A DNA stretch of 33,388 bases from Streptomyces albospinus (lineage in GTDB: Bacteria > Actinomycetota > Actinomycetes > Streptomycetales > Streptomycetaceae), in assembly GCF_014648695.1 (NCBI RefSeq), contig NZ_BMRP01000001.1, positions 138,955 to 172,342 on the forward strand. Direction: 5' to 3'. The notes under the pieces are model-generated. The model made no database searches. It was not told the origin of the DNA and worked only from the letters and a program-made list of their open reading frames with translations. Position numbers and translations under genes: made by a program. Positions 14,852 to 22,336 of the stretch are shown here, piece after piece (within the stretch, counting starts at the first letter, position 1; every line of letters starts with the position of its first letter).

Positions 14852-15358
14852 GTGTTCTTCGACATAGGACCCCTGGAGCTGATTGCGATCGTGGTCCTCG
14901 CGGTGCTGATCTTCGGGCCGGACAAGCTGCCCAAGGTCATCCAGGACGTGACCGGCTTCATCCGCAAGGTCCGGGCGTTCTCCGACAGCGCCAAGGAAGA
15001 CATCCGCAGCGAGCTGGGCCCGGAGTTCAAGGACTTCGAGTTCGAGGACCTCAAGCCCAGGAACTTCGTGCGCAAGCACGTCCTGGAGAAGGACGAGTAC
15101 GGCCTCAAGGAGCTTCACGAACTGCGCGACGGCTTCGACCTGAAGAAGGAGATGGCCGAGGTCACCGACGTCGTCCGGGAGAGCACCGCGACGGTCTCCG
15201 CGGCGGCCTCGACGGCTTCCGCCGCTCCCTCGAACGGCTCCCGCCCGAACCTCTCCAAGGAGCCCCCGGCCGGTTCCTCCGGAGGCCCCGACCTGCTCAA
15301 GAAGCGCGCGGACCCGGCCCACCGCGAGTCTCCGCCGTTCGACGCCGACGCCACCTGA
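14852..15358 (+). CDS. tatB: Sec-independent translocase subunit TatB
   Basis: A 168-residue subunit of the twin-arginine translocation system, which exports folded proteins and is heavily used in Streptomyces. The N-terminus MFFDIGPLELIAIVVLAVLI forms the single membrane segment, followed by the FGPDKLPKVI hinge and an amphipathic helix (GFIRKVRAFSDSAKEDIRSE). The acidic FKDFEFEDLKPRNFVRK segment is characteristic of actinobacterial TatB rather than TatA. The C-terminal 60 residues are low-complexity. Start: GTG 14852 with AAGGAG about 7 nt upstream; longer in-frame starts would place polar sequence before the membrane helix. TatA and TatC are not in the window, as expected for actinobacteria, where tatB follows htrA. 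Confidence 0.93.
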   Translation: MFFDIGPLELIAIVVLAVLIFGPDKLPKVIQDVTGFIRKVRAFSDSAKEDIRSELGPEFKDFEFEDLKPRNFVRKHVLEKDEYGLKELHELRDGFDLKKEMAEVTDVVRESTATVSAAASTASAAPSNGSRPNLSKEPPAGSSGGPDLLKKRADPAHRESPPFDADAT

Positions 15359-15475
15359 TACTTCTGTATGCCCGGCTGTGTTGACCGCACTGGCTATGCT
15401 CCCGGAGTCCGGGGTGAGGTCGCCTGAGGGGGGCGGGCCGCCCACGACGAAGGGCAACAAGGAGGCTCCGCGCAG

Positions 15476-16123
15476 ATGGAGACGACGAGTCGGACAGTCA
15501 CCCAAGAGGTGTCCGCCGATGCCGGCCGCAAGGCCGACGGCTATCTGCTGGCCGCATTCCCGTGGTACGGCCTCGACGAGGCCTTCACCGGACCACGGTG
15601 GCTGATGCAGGTCGGCTCGGCCGCGGACGGCACCGTGGAGCACGGCGCGACGGGGCACGGCGCGGAGCCGACCATCAAGGTGGAGACCCAGGAGTCCGAG
15701 CGGTTCGCGGTGGTGGTGACGGTCGCCAGCCGGCCCGTACGGCGCAGCGCCGACGGCACCGGCGTCCTGGACGCCACCTCGGTCTCCACGGCCGCCTGGC
15801 TCGCCGGGTCCGGGCTGCTCGCGCACACCTGGCCGACCCAGATGGACCGGTCGCTGCGCCAGGACTGGCTGGACCAGCAGACGATGATCGCCTGGGAGCT
15901 GGCCGACGACCTCGAAGGCGAGAGCTGGAACGAGCTGATGCTCCCGGTGGACGGGGAGCCGACGCCGTTCTGCTACCGGGAGTCCGAGTACGGCTGGGTG
16001 CTGGCCGGCACGTCCGGCGCGGACGGAGCGGAGGGCGTGCACCTCGGCGCGTACGGGCGGGGGATGAGCGCGTACGGCCTCGGCTTCTCGGTGATCGAGG
16101 ACCTGGGCGCGTACAAGGGCTGA
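15476..16123 (+). CDS. Conserved Streptomyces hypothetical protein
   Basis: A 215-residue soluble, acidic protein that I do not recognise as a named family. It has no signal peptide, membrane segment or cysteine motif. Notable features are a tryptophan-rich middle (PWYGLDEAFTGPRW at about 29-42, WPTQMDRSLRQDWL near 118-131) and a glycine/tyrosine-rich C-terminus (GAYGRGMSAYGLGFSVIED). The ATG has AAGGAGG about 10 nt upstream. It sits alone between tatB and a strong bidirectional terminator, with a TATGCT box at about 15396 as a possible -10. No functional assignment is justified. Confidence 0.75.
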   Translation: METTSRTVTQEVSADAGRKADGYLLAAFPWYGLDEAFTGPRWLMQVGSAADGTVEHGATGHGAEPTIKVETQESERFAVVVTVASRPVRRSADGTGVLDATSVSTAAWLAGSGLLAHTWPTQMDRSLRQDWLDQQTMIAWELADDLEGESWNELMLPVDGEPTPFCYRESEYGWVLAGTSGADGAEGVHLGAYGRGMSAYGLGFSVIEDLGAYKG

Positions 16124-16135
16124 GCAGGCGCAGCG

Positions 16136-16169
16136 GATAGGGCGGACCCGCCGGCGGGTCCGCCCTATC
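16136..16169. terminator. Bidirectional terminator, perfect 34-bp palindrome
   Basis: Two 17-bp arms (the left arm is GATAGGGCGGACCCGCC) form a perfect palindrome with no spacer, 12 nt after the stop at 16123 and 55 nt from the stop of the converging mrp gene. The central bases would form a tight loop in RNA. Confidence 0.85.
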
Positions 16170-16223
16170 GGCGTCGTGGGGGAGTCGGCTCGTACGGGAG
16201 GCGAGCGGCCGGCTCCCGGGGCG

Positions 16224-17387
16224 TCAGAACTTGTTGCGGGGGGTGATCCCCAGCGACATGCCCGCCAGGCCGCGCTGCCGGCCGCCCAGCTTGCCGGCGA
16301 TGGCGCGGATCGCCGAGCCGGCGGGGGAGTCGGGGTCGGTGAGCACCACCGGCTTGCCCTCGTCGCCGCCCTCGCGCAGCCGGACGTCGATCGGGATGGA
16401 GCCGAGCACCGGGACCTGGGCGCCGGTCGTCTTCGTCAGGCCCTCGGCGACCCGCTCGCCGCCGCCGGTGCCGAAGACGTCGACCATCTCGTCGCAGTGC
16501 GGGCAGGGCAGCCCGGACATGTTCTCCACCACGCCGACGATCTTCTGGTGGGTCTGCACGGCGATCGAACCGGCGCGCTCGGCGACCTCGGCGGCGGCCT
16601 GCTGCGGGGTGGTGACCACCAGGATCTCGGCGTTCGGCACCAGCTGGGCCACCGAGATGGCGATGTCGCCGGTGCCCGGGGGCAGGTCCAGCAGGAGGAC
16701 GTCCAGGTCGCCCCAGTAGACGTCGGCGAGGAACTGCTGGAGGGCGCGGTGCAGCATCGGGCCGCGCCAGACGACGGGGGCGTTGCCGGGGGTGAACATG
16801 CCGATCGAGATGACCTTCACGCCGTTCGCCGACGGCGGCATGATCATGTTCTCGACCTGGGTGGGCCGCCCGTCGGCGCCCAGCATCCGCGGGACGGAGT
16901 GGCCGTAGATGTCGGCGTCCACGACACCGACCTTGAGCCCGTCGGCGGCCATCGCCGCGGCGAGGTTGACGGTCACCGAGGACTTGCCGACGCCGCCCTT
17001 GCCGGAGGCCACGGCGTAGACCCGGGTCAGCGAGCCGGGCTGGGCGAAGGGCACCTCGCGCTCGGCGGTGCCGCCGCGCAGCGAAGCCGCCAGTTCGCGC
17101 CGCTGCTCGTCGCTCATCACCTCCAGCTCGACGCTCGCGCCGGTGACGCCCGGTACCCGCTCGACGGCCCCGCGCACGCTGCTGATGATCGTCTCGCGCA
17201 TCGGGCAGCCGGAGACGGTGAGGTAGACCACGACCGCCACCGCGCCGTCCGCCGCGATGTCCACCGATTTGACCATCCCCAGCTCGGTGATGGGGCGGTG
17301 GATCTCGGGGTCGTTCACCGTCGCGAGCGCGTCGCGGATCGCGTCCTCGCTCGGTGTGCCGGTGGAGGGGGCAGTGTCGTTGGCCAT
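16224..17387 (-). CDS. mrp: Mrp/NBP35-type Fe-S cluster carrier ATPase
   Basis: A 387-residue P-loop protein that holds and transfers iron-sulfur clusters to apo-enzymes. The N-terminal MIP18/DUF59 domain (about 8-95) includes VNDPEIHRPITELGMV and the cysteine in TVSGCPMRETI. The deviant Walker A motif SGKGGVGKSS spans 128-137, and LDLPPGTGD is the later nucleotide motif. The bridging cluster ligands C295 and C298 are present in LPCPHC. Length is standard. The ATG at 17387 has no Shine-Dalgarno, but TACCAT ends 6 nt upstream, indicating a leaderless mRNA. DUF1003 lies 43 bases upstream on the same strand. The gene corresponds to Rv1229c. Confidence 0.92.
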   Translation of the reverse strand: MANDTAPSTGTPSEDAIRDALATVNDPEIHRPITELGMVKSVDIAADGAVAVVVYLTVSGCPMRETIISSVRGAVERVPGVTGASVELEVMSDEQRRELAASLRGGTAEREVPFAQPGSLTRVYAVASGKGGVGKSSVTVNLAAAMAADGLKVGVVDADIYGHSVPRMLGADGRPTQVENMIMPPSANGVKVISIGMFTPGNAPVVWRGPMLHRALQQFLADVYWGDLDVLLLDLPPGTGDIAISVAQLVPNAEILVVTTPQQAAAEVAERAGSIAVQTHQKIVGVVENMSGLPCPHCDEMVDVFGTGGGERVAEGLTKTTGAQVPVLGSIPIDVRLREGGDEGKPVVLTDPDSPAGSAIRAIAGKLGGRQRGLAGMSLGITPRNKF

Positions 17388-17393
17388 GCCCCG

Positions 17394-17399
17394 ATGGTA
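17394..17399 (-). promoter_or_regulatory. -10 box of leaderless mrp
   Basis: TACCAT on the minus strand ends 6 nt before the mrp ATG. No ribosome binding site is present between the box and the start. The promoter separates mrp from the DUF1003 gene upstream. Confidence 0.5.
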
Positions 17400-17430
17400 C
17401 GGCGCCCGAGGGGGCCTCCGGAAAGCCCCG

Positions 17431-18024
17431 TCAGCGGTCGCGTTCGTCACTCTCCGCGTCGACCAGCTGCCGCAGTTCCAGCTCCCGCAGCAGGTCCTCC
17501 AGCTCGGAGCGGATCCAGTCGCGGGTGGCGACCTCGCCCAGGCCCAGCCGGAGCGCCGCGATCTCCCGGGTCAGGTACTCGGTGTCGGCGATGGAGCGCT
17601 CGTTCTGCTTGCGGTCCTGCTCGTGGGTGACCCGGTCGCGGTTGTCCTGCCGGTTCTGCGCCAGCAGGATCAGCGGCGCCGCGTACGACGCCTGGAGGGA
17701 CAGCGCCAGGGTCAGGAAGATGAACGGGTAGTTGTCGAACCGCAGACTGCCCGGCACGGTGACGTTCCAGCCGATCCACAGGATGATGGCGACCGTCATC
17801 CAGACGATGAACCGGCCGGTCCCCAGGAAGCGGGCGATCTTCTCGGACATCCGCCCGAACGCCTCCGGGTCGTACTCCGGGAAGAACGTACGGCGCGGCA
17901 CCCGAGGCTGGTCCAGCCGCACCCGGCGGCGCTCCGCGTGCCGCTCGCCGGCGCCGCCCCGGCGCAGCGCCGAGGCGCCGTTCGCCCGCCGCTCCCGGGC
18001 GCTCTCCCGCTCCTCAGCGCCCAT
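17431..18024 (-). CDS. DUF1003 membrane protein
   Basis: A 197-residue protein with a basic N-terminal 45 residues, two membrane helices at about 73-91 (FIVWMTVAIILWIGWNVTV) and 99-121 (YPFIFLTLALSLQASYAAPL), and a charged C-terminal coiled coil of about 70 residues (QNRQDNRDRVTHEQDRKQNE onwards). This is the DUF1003 family. Its ATG lies inside the end of the MgtE-like gene with an 11-nt overlap, so the two are almost certainly co-translated. That fixed pairing (Rv1231c-Rv1232c in M. tuberculosis) suggests the two products act together, perhaps with this protein as the membrane partner of the soluble MgtE-like protein. That interaction is inference. Confidence 0.85.
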   Translation of the reverse strand: MGAEERESARERRANGASALRRGGAGERHAERRRVRLDQPRVPRRTFFPEYDPEAFGRMSEKIARFLGTGRFIVWMTVAIILWIGWNVTVPGSLRFDNYPFIFLTLALSLQASYAAPLILLAQNRQDNRDRVTHEQDRKQNERSIADTEYLTREIAALRLGLGEVATRDWIRSELEDLLRELELRQLVDAESDERDR

Positions 18025-19321
18025 CGCCGGCCTCCTCGTGCGCCCGTACGCCGGCCAGCCCGGGCGGCGGGGCGCGGTGCAGTTCGGCCTCCCGCCAGTC
18101 CTCCGGCAGCAGATGGTCCAGGACGTCGTCGACGGTGACCGCGCCCAGCAGCGCCCCGCTCTCGTCCACCACCGGCGCCGCGACCATGTTGTACGCCGCC
18201 AGATAGCTGGTCACCTCGGGCAGCGGGGTGTCCGGCGGCAGGGCCGGCAGATCGGTGTCCACGATGGAGCTGACGAGGGTGAACGGCGGGTCGCGCAGCA
18301 GCCGTTGGAAGTGCACCAGACCCAGGTACTTGCCGGTGGGCGTCTCGTCCGGCGGCCGGCAGACGTACACCTGGGCGGCGAGCGCCGGGGAGAGGTCCGG
18401 GTCGCGCACCCGGGCCAGCGCGTCCGCGACGGTCGCGTCCGGGCGCAGCACGATCGGCTCGGTGGTCATCAGCCCGCCCGCGGTGCGCTCCTCATAGGCC
18501 ATCAGCCGCCGGACGTCCGCCGCCTCCTCCGGGCGCATCAGGGTCAGCAGCCGCTCCTTCTCCTCCTCGGGCAGCTCGGAGAGCAGGTCGGCGGCGTCGT
18601 CGGGGTCCATCGCCTCCAGGACGTCGGCGGCCCGCTCGTCCTTCAGCTTGCCGATGATCTCGATCTGGTCGTCCTCCGGGAGCTCCTCCAGGACGTCGGC
18701 CAGCCGGTCGTCGTCGAGGGCGGCGGCGACCTCGGCGCGCCGCTTGGGGGAGAGGTGGTGCAGCACCCCGGCGAGGTCGGCGGGCCGCAGCTGCTCGAAG
18801 GTGGCCAGCAGGTTCTCCGCGCCCTGCCCGTGCTCCTCCCGCGAGAACCCGGTCACCGCCGACCACTCCACGGTCAGCGTCTCTCCCTTGCGGCGCAGCG
18901 GCCCGCCCTTGCCGCGCCGTACGAAGACCTTGTCGATCTCCCAGTCGCGGCGGGCCGGAAGCTGGGTGATGCCGATGTCGAGGACGGTGACCTCCTCGCC
19001 GGTGTCGACCAGCCGCACTCGCCGGTCCAGCAGCTCGCCGAAGACCAGCGTCTCGGACGCCCGCTGCTCGAAGCGCCGCATGTTGATGACGCCGGTGGTG
19101 ATGACCTGGCCGGACTCGACGCCGGTCACCCGGGTCATGGGCAGGAAGATCCGGCGCCGGCTGATCACCTCGACGACGAGCCCCAGCAGCCGCGGCGGCC
19201 GGGCGCCGACCCGGAGCAGCGCGACCAGGTCCCGCAGCCGGCCGACCTGGTCGCCGTTGGGGTCGAACACGGCGATGCCGGAGAGATGGGAGACGAAGAC
19301 CCGGGGGGTGACCACCGCCAT
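18014..19321 (-). CDS. Soluble MgtE-like protein (MgtE_N plus CBS)
   Basis: A 435-residue protein with PRC-barrel-like sequence at about 5-75, a central acidic MgtE_N helical repeat domain (about 165-275, e.g. LADVLEELPEDDQIEIIGKL and AMDPDDAADLLSELPEEEKE) and a CBS pair (about 285-420). This is the magnesium-sensing half of MgtE transporters, but the five-helix membrane channel is entirely missing and the protein ends after the CBS domains. I see no frameshift or stop that would explain a lost channel; the neighbouring stop overlaps the next gene. It may therefore be a Mg2+ sensor acting on another membrane protein, such as the overlapping DUF1003 product or CorA, encoded 1.8 kb away. The ATG start at 19321 is poorly supported by a Shine-Dalgarno. 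Confidence 0.85.
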   Translation of the reverse strand: MAVVTPRVFVSHLSGIAVFDPNGDQVGRLRDLVALLRVGARPPRLLGLVVEVISRRRIFLPMTRVTGVESGQVITTGVINMRRFEQRASETLVFGELLDRRVRLVDTGEEVTVLDIGITQLPARRDWEIDKVFVRRGKGGPLRRKGETLTVEWSAVTGFSREEHGQGAENLLATFEQLRPADLAGVLHHLSPKRRAEVAAALDDDRLADVLEELPEDDQIEIIGKLKDERAADVLEAMDPDDAADLLSELPEEEKERLLTLMRPEEAADVRRLMAYEERTAGGLMTTEPIVLRPDATVADALARVRDPDLSPALAAQVYVCRPPDETPTGKYLGLVHFQRLLRDPPFTLVSSIVDTDLPALPPDTPLPEVTSYLAAYNMVAAPVVDESGALLGAVTVDDVLDHLLPEDWREAELHRAPPPGLAGVRAHEEAGDGR

Positions 19322-19351
19322 GCAGAGCGCCGCCCTTCTCCCTTTCGTTCA

Positions 19352-19390
19352 GTTCAACCGGTCCGTTTCGTGCGGTTCATCCGGTCCGTT
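19352..19390. repeat. Direct repeats upstream of the MgtE-like gene
   Basis: GTTCAACCGGTCCGTT (19352-19367) and GTTCATCCGGTCCGTT (19375-19390) differ at one base and are 23 bp apart. They lie 31-70 nt before the minus-strand ATG at 19321, in the usual place for a regulator site. Confidence 0.5.
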
Positions 19391-19402
19391 CGGATCGTTT
19401 GG

Positions 19403-19416
19403 AACAGCGCGCTGTT
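19403..19416. promoter_or_regulatory. 14-bp palindrome in the mgtE-lppX divergent gap
   Basis: AACAGCGCGCTGTT is perfectly symmetrical. It lies between the divergent starts of the MgtE-like gene and the lipoprotein gene and only 12 bp from the direct repeats. It is operator-like. Confidence 0.45.
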
Positions 19417-19585
19417 GAGCCGGAATACAGCATTGGTTCGGGTTCAGGCTAGCGCGCTCCGATTGCCCCCGGCCCGGCGGGAACGGCCGTATGGTGGCCG
19501 CCACGTATCCGGCGGAACCGCGTGTACGTCCCAGGTACGCTGCGGTTTGCTGTCGAGGTCACCCGCATCAGGAGGCAGAGCCGAC

Positions 19586-20362
19586 GTGACTGCATTCCCC
19601 CCGGCCGCGACCCCCCGGCCGCCGGCCGCACCCCGCCGTACGGGGCGGGCGGCGCGGGTGGCGGCGGTGTGCGCGGCGCTGACCGGGGTGCTGGCGGGCT
19701 GCGGCGCGGGGGACCCGGACGCCGGCACCAACGGGGTGGGCAAGCTGCCGGCGGCGACCATCGAGTCCAAGGCGCAGGCCGCGGCCAAGGGCGCGGACTC
19801 GGTCCACCTCTCCGGGAACGTCGTCAGCCAGGGCGGCACCTACAAGCTGGACATGCGCCTCGCGAAGAACGGCGCACGCGGCGAACTGTCCACGAAGGCC
19901 GCCGGGTTCCAGCTGCTGCGGATCGGCGACGCGCTCTACCTGAAGGCGGACGCGGCGTTCTGGGCCGGTGAGAAGGGCGGTTCGGGGTCCGCGTCCGCGA
20001 CCGCCGCCAAGCTCGGCGGCAAGTACGTCAAGGTGCCCGCCGCCGACCCCGTCTACCAGCGCTTCAGCGGCTTCACCGACAAGGACACACTGCTCGCCGG
20101 CCTCCTCGGCCTGCACGGCGCACTGACCGTCGGCGAGCACGGCAGCGTCAGCGGCGTCCGCACCGTCCGGCTCACCGCCGGCGCCGGCTCCGGCGGCAAC
20201 CTGGACGTCTCCCTGGAGGGCGCCCCGTACCCGCTGCGGCTCCAGCGCGCGGGCGGCGCGGGGGAGGTCCGGCTCGACGACTGGGGCAAGAGCGTCGACC
20301 TGAAGACCCCGGACGACAGCCAGGTCGTCGACTACGGCAAGCAGATCCCGGGGGCCGGCTGA
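19586..20362 (+). CDS. LppX/LprAFG-family lipoprotein
   Basis: A 258-residue lipoprotein. The basic N-terminus (RRTGRAARVAAVCAALTGVL) leads to the lipobox LAGC with the lipidated cysteine at C39. The mature part, from about 50, matches the LppX_LprAFG pattern (ATIESKAQAAAKGADSVHLSG, then DMRLAKNGARGELSTKAAGF), a family that binds lipids and, in mycobacteria, moves them across the cell wall; the ligand in Streptomyces is unknown. Start: GTG 19586 with AGGAGG about 10 nt upstream. The frame remains open far upstream through the reverse complement of the MgtE-like gene, which is not meaningful. It is a single gene, convergent with the next. Confidence 0.85.
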   Translation: MTAFPPAATPRPPAAPRRTGRAARVAAVCAALTGVLAGCGAGDPDAGTNGVGKLPAATIESKAQAAAKGADSVHLSGNVVSQGGTYKLDMRLAKNGARGELSTKAAGFQLLRIGDALYLKADAAFWAGEKGGSGSASATAAKLGGKYVKVPAADPVYQRFSGFTDKDTLLAGLLGLHGALTVGEHGSVSGVRTVRLTAGAGSGGNLDVSLEGAPYPLRLQRAGGAGEVRLDDWGKSVDLKTPDDSQVVDYGKQIPGAG

Positions 20363-20380
20363 CGGCGGCGGGCCGTCGGG

Positions 20381-20917
20381 TCAGCCCCTGCGGCCCCGGC
20401 GCAGCAGCTTCGGCAGCGCGGCGGGGATCGGCCGCCGGGTGGTCGCGGGCGACGCCAGCGGCGGCGCGGCCTGCGCGTCGTCGGGCATCAGCCCGGGGCG
20501 CTGCACCGCCCCGCCGGCCGGCTCCAACCGCAGCACCCGGCACTCGCGCGCCCAGCGCTCCGTAAGGGTGTCCGCGTCCGGCGCGTTGAGCCGCTTGCCC
20601 TTCAGCTCCTCGACGGTGGCCTGCCACGCCTCGCTCCGCGGCGCCGGCTCGTGGACCCGGGCCTGCCAGGCGACCAGCCGGCCGCCCTTGTCCTTGCTGC
20701 GTACGGTGACCGTCGCCGGCCCGCCGTCGGCGAGCCCCAGATCGTCCAGCGGCTGCTCGCCGGGGCCGCCGACGAGGCAGGCGGCCCCGTCGTGCCACAC
20801 GTGCCACAGCGCCCGCGCCGGCCCGGCCGTCCCCCGCACCCAGATGAGGCCGGACTTCTTCGTGGCCTCTTCGATGAGCGCCCGATCGTGCAGGGCCTGT
20901 GACACGGTCTCCGTCAT
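20381..20917 (-). CDS. Conserved Streptomyces hypothetical protein
   Basis: A 178-residue soluble protein that I do not recognise with certainty. The first 125 residues have beta-barrel-like alternation (GLIWVRGTAGPARALWHVWHD, AACLVGGPGE, ATVTVRSKDKGGRLVAWQARV), reminiscent of split-barrel flavin or F420-binding proteins, but no cofactor motif is evident. The C-terminal 50 residues are Pro/Arg-rich and probably flexible. The ATG at 20917 lacks a Shine-Dalgarno; TAGGCT ends 7 nt upstream, so the transcript is likely leaderless. Its 3' end meets the lipoprotein gene with an 18-base gap. Confidence 0.72.
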   Translation of the reverse strand: MTETVSQALHDRALIEEATKKSGLIWVRGTAGPARALWHVWHDGAACLVGGPGEQPLDDLGLADGGPATVTVRSKDKGGRLVAWQARVHEPAPRSEAWQATVEELKGKRLNAPDADTLTERWARECRVLRLEPAGGAVQRPGLMPDDAQAAPPLASPATTRRPIPAALPKLLRRGRRG

Positions 20918-20924
20918 ACGGCTC

Positions 20925-20930
20925 AGCCTA
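20925..20930 (-). promoter_or_regulatory. -10 box of a leaderless hypothetical gene
   Basis: TAGGCT on the minus strand is separated from the ATG at 20917 by 7 nt, and there is no Shine-Dalgarno. Confidence 0.5.
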
Positions 20931-20994
20931 ATGGGCGGCGCGGCAGCCGCCCCCGGGCGCCCAGGAGCTGGGACGCCGCGGCCTCACAGCCACC

Positions 20995-21017
20995 GTCACA
21001 GCCACCCGTTGCGCTTG
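20995..21017 (-). pseudogene. Duplicated 3' end of corA (remnant)
   Basis: These 23 bases are identical to 21089-21111, the last codons of corA. Read on the minus strand they again encode KRNGWL and a stop, preceded by CACCGC as in corA itself. The copy is 94 bp downstream of the intact end and has no gene body attached. It is either a local duplication or what is left of a second tandem corA. Confidence 0.6.
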
Positions 21018-21089
21018 CGGTGTCCCTCGGGGGCGACCCCCGGACCCCCGGCCGGAGCGGTGGCCGGCCGTCTCACGGTCACCTGCCCG

Positions 21090-22193
21090 TCACAGCCACC
21101 CGTTGCGCTTGAACCCGCGGTGGATCCCGGTGCAGATGGCGACGGTGACCAGCATCATCGCCGGGTACCCGTACTTCCAGTGCAGCTCCGGCATGTACTG
21201 GAAGTTCATGCCGTAGATGCCGGCGATCATCGTCGGGACGGCGAAGATCGCGGCCCAGGCGGTGATCTTGCGCATGTCCTCGTTCTGCGCGACCGCCGCC
21301 TGTGCCAGGTTGGCCTGGAGGATGGAGTTGAGCAGGTCGTCGAAGGACAGCACCTGCTCGTTGACCCGTGCCAGGTGGTCGGCGACGTCCCGGAAGTACT
21401 TCTGGATGTCGGCGTCGACCAGCCGCATCGGGCGCTCGCTCAGCAACTGCATCGGCCGCAGCAGCGGCGACACCGCGCGCTTGAACTCCAGCACCTCGCG
21501 CTTGAGTTGGTAGATCCGCCCGGCGTCGCCGCCCTTGCCGCCCGCGCCCTTGCCGGTGGTGCCCGAGCTGAAGACGTCGATCTCCACCTCGTCGATGTCG
21601 TCCTGCACCGCGCCGGCCACCGCGATGTAGCCGTCGACGACCTGGTCGGCGATGGCGTGCAGCACGGCGGACGGGCCCTTGGCGAGGAGTTCGGGGTCGT
21701 CCTGGAGGCGGTGCCGCAGCGCCCGCAGCGAGCCCTGGCCGCCGTGCCGCACGGTGACGATGAAGTCCCGCCCGATGAAGCACATCACCTCGCCGGTCTC
21801 CACGACCTCGCTGGTCGCGGTCAACTCGGCGTGCTCGACGTAGTGGACCGTCTTGAAGACCGTGAACAGGGTGTCGTCGTAGCGCTCCAGCTTGGGCCGC
21901 TGGTGAGCGTGGACCGCGTCCTCGACGGCGAGCGGGTGCAGCCCGAACTCCTGGGCGATACCGGCGAATTCGGCCTCGGTCGGCTCGTGCAGCCCGATCC
22001 ACGCGAAGCCGCCGTCGGCCCGCACGCTGGCCATCGCCTCGGCCGGGGAGAGGTGCTTGCGCACCCGGTGGCCCTCGCGGTAGACGCCGCAGTCCACGAT
22101 CGCGCTGTTGGCACAGGCGGGCGCGGCGGGCTCGGAGTCGTCGCGGCGCCGGGACGGGCGGACGGCGGCGCGCAGGTCGCGGATCATCGACAA
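21090..22193 (-). CDS. corA: CorA-family Mg2+/Co2+ transporter
   Basis: A 367-residue divalent-cation channel of the CorA family. The long cytoplasmic funnel domain (about 30-300) carries GFAWIGLHEP and the DAVHAHQRPKLERYDDTLF segment. The membrane part holds TM1 (about 310-327), the signature GMN at 328-330 in YGMNFQYMPE, and TM2 (about 342-360), ending in a basic tail KRNGWL. A flexible Gly/Lys insert (TTGKGAGGKGGDAG) sits in the funnel. Start: TTG 22193 with AAGGAG 7 nt upstream; the ATG two codons later would be too far from it. A 500-base upstream region suggests a long regulated leader. It belongs to the same neighbourhood as the MgtE-like and DUF1003 genes, a likely magnesium homeostasis group (Rv1231c, Rv1232c, Rv1239c). 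Confidence 0.93.
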   Translation of the reverse strand: MSMIRDLRAAVRPSRRRDDSEPAAPACANSAIVDCGVYREGHRVRKHLSPAEAMASVRADGGFAWIGLHEPTEAEFAGIAQEFGLHPLAVEDAVHAHQRPKLERYDDTLFTVFKTVHYVEHAELTATSEVVETGEVMCFIGRDFIVTVRHGGQGSLRALRHRLQDDPELLAKGPSAVLHAIADQVVDGYIAVAGAVQDDIDEVEIDVFSSGTTGKGAGGKGGDAGRIYQLKREVLEFKRAVSPLLRPMQLLSERPMRLVDADIQKYFRDVADHLARVNEQVLSFDDLLNSILQANLAQAAVAQNEDMRKITAWAAIFAVPTMIAGIYGMNFQYMPELHWKYGYPAMMLVTVAICTGIHRGFKRNGWL

Positions 22194-22336
22194 GGCAGGC
22201 TCCTTCGGGCCGGCCGTCAGCGGCGGGCGCGGGGCGCAACGCTGCCCGGAACGTGGACGTACGAGGCGTCATCGGCCGTACGTCCGCAAAGCGGACGGCG
22301 CTCCGTGCGGGGACTGCTGACGGCAGTTCGAGGACA

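Noticed and set aside
22248..22272. GGAAC followed by CGTC, ECF-promoter-like, in the corA gap
   Set aside because: The spacer is 14 bp, it points along the plus strand, and the next plus-strand gene is over 400 bases away with its own -10 box.
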